Assembly (NCBI GenBank): GCA_910578865.1
Contig: CAJTRM010000064.1
Coordinates: 1 to 6,909, forward strand
Reading direction: 5' to 3'
Length of the DNA: 6,909 nt
Source: an uncultured Dorea sp.
GTDB taxonomy: Bacteria > Bacillota_A > Clostridia > Lachnospirales > Lachnospiraceae
Shown piece after piece: positions 6,011 through 6,909 of this stretch. Under the pieces are notes generated by a model that saw only the letters and a program-made list of their open reading frames with translations, did no database searches and was not told the DNA's origin. Made by a program: the position numbers and the translations under genes. The stretch's first letter is position 1. Each line of letters opens with the position of its first letter.

Positions 6011-6160
6011 ATGGCTGTTGCGCACAAAGGCTCCATCTCCATGGGGCTTGTCTTGATCCCCGTGGGCCTGTATAAGACCACCGTAGACAATGACATCCAC
6101 TTTAACCAGCTTGATAAGGAGAGCAAGGCACGCATTAAATATAAGAAATGCAGTGATTAG
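6011..6160 (+). pseudogene. ku: Ku end-joining protein, N-terminal fragment
   Basis: AAGGG at 6000-6004 precedes the ATG by 6 bases. The 49 codons begin MAVAHKGSISMGLVLIPVGL and continue YKTTVDNDIHFNQLDKES, then KARIKYKK. This is the conserved opening of bacterial Ku, the DNA-end-binding partner of ligase D in non-homologous end joining. Bacterial Ku is normally around 270-300 residues. Here the Ku sequence stops after KYKK (codon 46, ending 6148) and runs into antisense sigma-factor DNA, giving a chance CSD and stop. The ring that encircles DNA is missing, so the product cannot work as Ku. The leader follows directly on the right 77-bp repeat. Confidence 0.85.
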
Positions 6161-6341
6161 TCGCCACCTTAATCAGCCATGCCTTTTCATGCTCGCCGTC
6201 CACAAATTTCGGTTTTTTCTCCAGATATTTGCAGAAGGTCTCCTGAATGGCATCCTGGGTATCCTGTTCACTGCCGAGTATCACAATGCAGATCCGGTAC
6301 AGCATCTCGCTGTGTTTCCTTACTGCCGCTTCCAGGTCCAT
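6135..6341 (-). pseudogene. ECF-type sigma-70 factor, N-terminal fragment
   Basis: From ATG at 6339-6341, with AAGGAG at 6352-6357 ten bases upstream, 68 codons can be read. They start MDLEAAVRKHSEMLYRICIV; ILGSEQDTQDAIQETFCKYL is sigma region 2.1-2.2, and EHEKAWLIKVATNHC belongs to the end of region 2. After that Cys (about 6150) the frame enters antisense Ku DNA and stops four codons later. Full ECF factors are around 160-190 residues, so region 4 and the usual anti-sigma gene are gone. Without region 4 it should not recognise promoters normally. Confidence 0.85.
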
Positions 6342-6520
6342 ATCTTTCCATCTCCTTCCTATTCCACATCCGTGCCCGAAAATCTTTCCGGGTATCCTTT
6401 GGCTGGATGCTGTTATACTTATGACACGCAATCGGAAGACGAAAGGTGACCTTTTTGCAAAATTTTTTAAGACATGTCTTTTTTATGAAAGAAATGCAGG
6501 AAATAAAGGTTTTATTTAAG
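6342..6520. other. Leader region of the sigma fragment, no gene
   Basis: About 180 bases carry no supported gene. TATAAC on the minus strand near 6410-6417 and A/T runs at 6451-6468 could belong to the sigma promoter, but no convincing -35/-10 pair is seen. ECF factors often drive their own promoters with non-standard boxes, so absence of a housekeeping match is not decisive. Confidence 0.3.
6469..6480. repeat. 12-bp perfect palindrome
   Basis: AAGACATGTCTT lies within a T-rich stretch upstream of the sigma-factor fragment and downstream of the neighbouring gene's terminator. It could be a regulator site for the sigma gene. No family is recognised. Confidence 0.35.
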
Positions 6521-6570
6521 AAAAACTGCCCTCTTCTGACAAGGGTTTTCTCCTTATCAAAAGAGGGCAG
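6521..6570 (-). terminator. Intrinsic terminator of the right-edge gene
   Basis: CTGCCCTCTT (6526-6535) and AAGAGGGCAG (6561-6570) form a 10-bp stem. An inner stem (about 6537-6544 with 6552-6559, one mismatch) extends it to a long hairpin. On the minus strand it is followed by five Us (A run 6521-6525). It begins 8 bp past the stop at 6579. Confidence 0.9.
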
Positions 6571-6578
6571 GCAATGGT

Positions 6579-6908
6579 TCAGGCCACTTTTACAATACAA
6601 ATCTGGGTTGCTTTCAGTCCGCTGCCGGAAGAACTTCCCCATACCTGAATGAACTGGCCGGATGCCAGGTCCGCCGCTGTTGCTGCTGACATTTCAAATC
6701 TGGCCCCTCCATCGTAGATTGTTTTTATAGCAAACAGGGTATTTTCATCGTATGTAACCGCAATCTTGTTATACTCAGAATCATCCCCGTTGCCAGGAGA
6801 TACTACGATATCACCTCCATTATCTGATTTTTCTGTAATGGCCTCTACCACGGTAAGCTGCCCATCCTTCAGTTCTTTGATATCCCCTTCCAGATTGGGA
6901 GTACTGTC
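6579..6908 (-). CDS. Small beta-rich, probably exported protein, C-terminal part (5' end outside window)
   Basis: The frame is open from the right edge to the stop at 6579-6581 and gives 109 residues. It is not a recognised family with certainty. The pattern is a chain of short beta strands: DIKELKDGQLTVVEAI, a Gly/Asp/Ser-rich loop (SDNGGDIVVSPGNGDDSE), KIAVTYDENTLFAIKTI, then ADLASGQFIQVWG and ATQICIVKV. Strand-loop-strand order with 'dL..Gq.i.v.G' recalls small OB-like domains such as DUF5666 found in bacterial exported proteins; this is likeness by eye. A signal peptide or lipobox would lie outside the window. An internal ATG at 6849-6851 exists, but coding clearly continues upstream of it. 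The gene ends in a strong terminator and is upstream of, and co-oriented with, the sigma fragment. Confidence 0.65.
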   Translation of the reverse strand, partial: DSTPNLEGDIKELKDGQLTVVEAITEKSDNGGDIVVSPGNGDDSEYNKIAVTYDENTLFAIKTIYDGGARFEMSAATAADLASGQFIQVWGSSSGSGLKATQICIVKVA

Positions 6909-6909
6909 C

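Noticed and set aside
5852..6135. Minus-strand frames opposite the Ku fragment
   Set aside because: Antisense to clearly recognisable Ku coding sequence and the repeat; no ribosome site and no protein likeness.
6090..6449. Long plus-strand frame over the sigma fragment
   Set aside because: Shadow of the sigma-factor coding strand; its product has no sensible pattern.
1..6909. CRISPR array, tRNA or rRNA genes, insertion-sequence ends
   Set aside because: No spaced short repeats, cloverleaf or ribosomal sequence, and no transposase or terminal inverted repeats bounding a unit were seen by eye. The only long repeat is the 77-bp direct pair.

Overview
The window looks like accessory DNA from a gut-type Clostridia, most likely Lachnospiraceae. 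Codon use, strong AGGAGG-type ribosome sites, and the families present (ImmA/IrrE peptidase, BlaI with an M56 peptidase, Rpn-like nuclease, Ku, ECF sigma) all fit. The assignment comes from protein likeness recalled from memory, not from a search. Much of the window is broken genes joined at visible scars, around one intact two-gene regulatory module.

Left part (1-1650): two plus-strand genes of mobile-element character follow the end of a winged-helix protein. The winged-helix frame and the first gene are the same reading frame, separated only by one TAG at 159-161. They may therefore be one protein cut by a nonsense mutation. A two-way hairpin at 1608-1646 separates these genes from a minus-strand ImmA/IrrE metallopeptidase (1654-2286). 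The gene that should precede ImmA is reduced to its last 21 codons.

Middle (2355-3010): about 240 bases hold no convincing gene. They do hold a strong orphan minus-strand terminator, two possible plus-strand promoters and an inverted repeat. Next comes the C-terminal third or so of an Rpn/YhgA-like nuclease (2594-2962) with its terminator.

Core (3008-5879): a minus-strand blaI-blaR1-type pair. The BlaI-like repressor gene comes first. It lies behind a promoter overlapped by two 19-bp palindromic operators. The M56 peptidase gene follows 5 bp later. The peptidase is intact in its membrane and zinc part, but its long outer region is not the penicillin-binding domain of true BlaR1/MecR1, so the inducer is unknown. 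The pair lies exactly between two 77-bp direct repeats (2931-3007 and 5880-5956, 75/77 identical), each holding the 3' end of the Rpn gene plus its terminator.

Right part (5957-6909): the first 46 or so codons of a Ku end-joining gene meet, tail to tail, the first 64 or so codons of an ECF sigma factor. This is the scar of a deletion that removed the distal ends of both. A minus-strand gene for a small, probably exported beta-rich protein enters from the right edge and ends in a clear terminator.

The best candidates for something undescribed are the repeat-flanked BlaI/M56 module with a non-beta-lactam sensor and the in-frame amber codon at 159. Neither can be called a new system from sequence alone.
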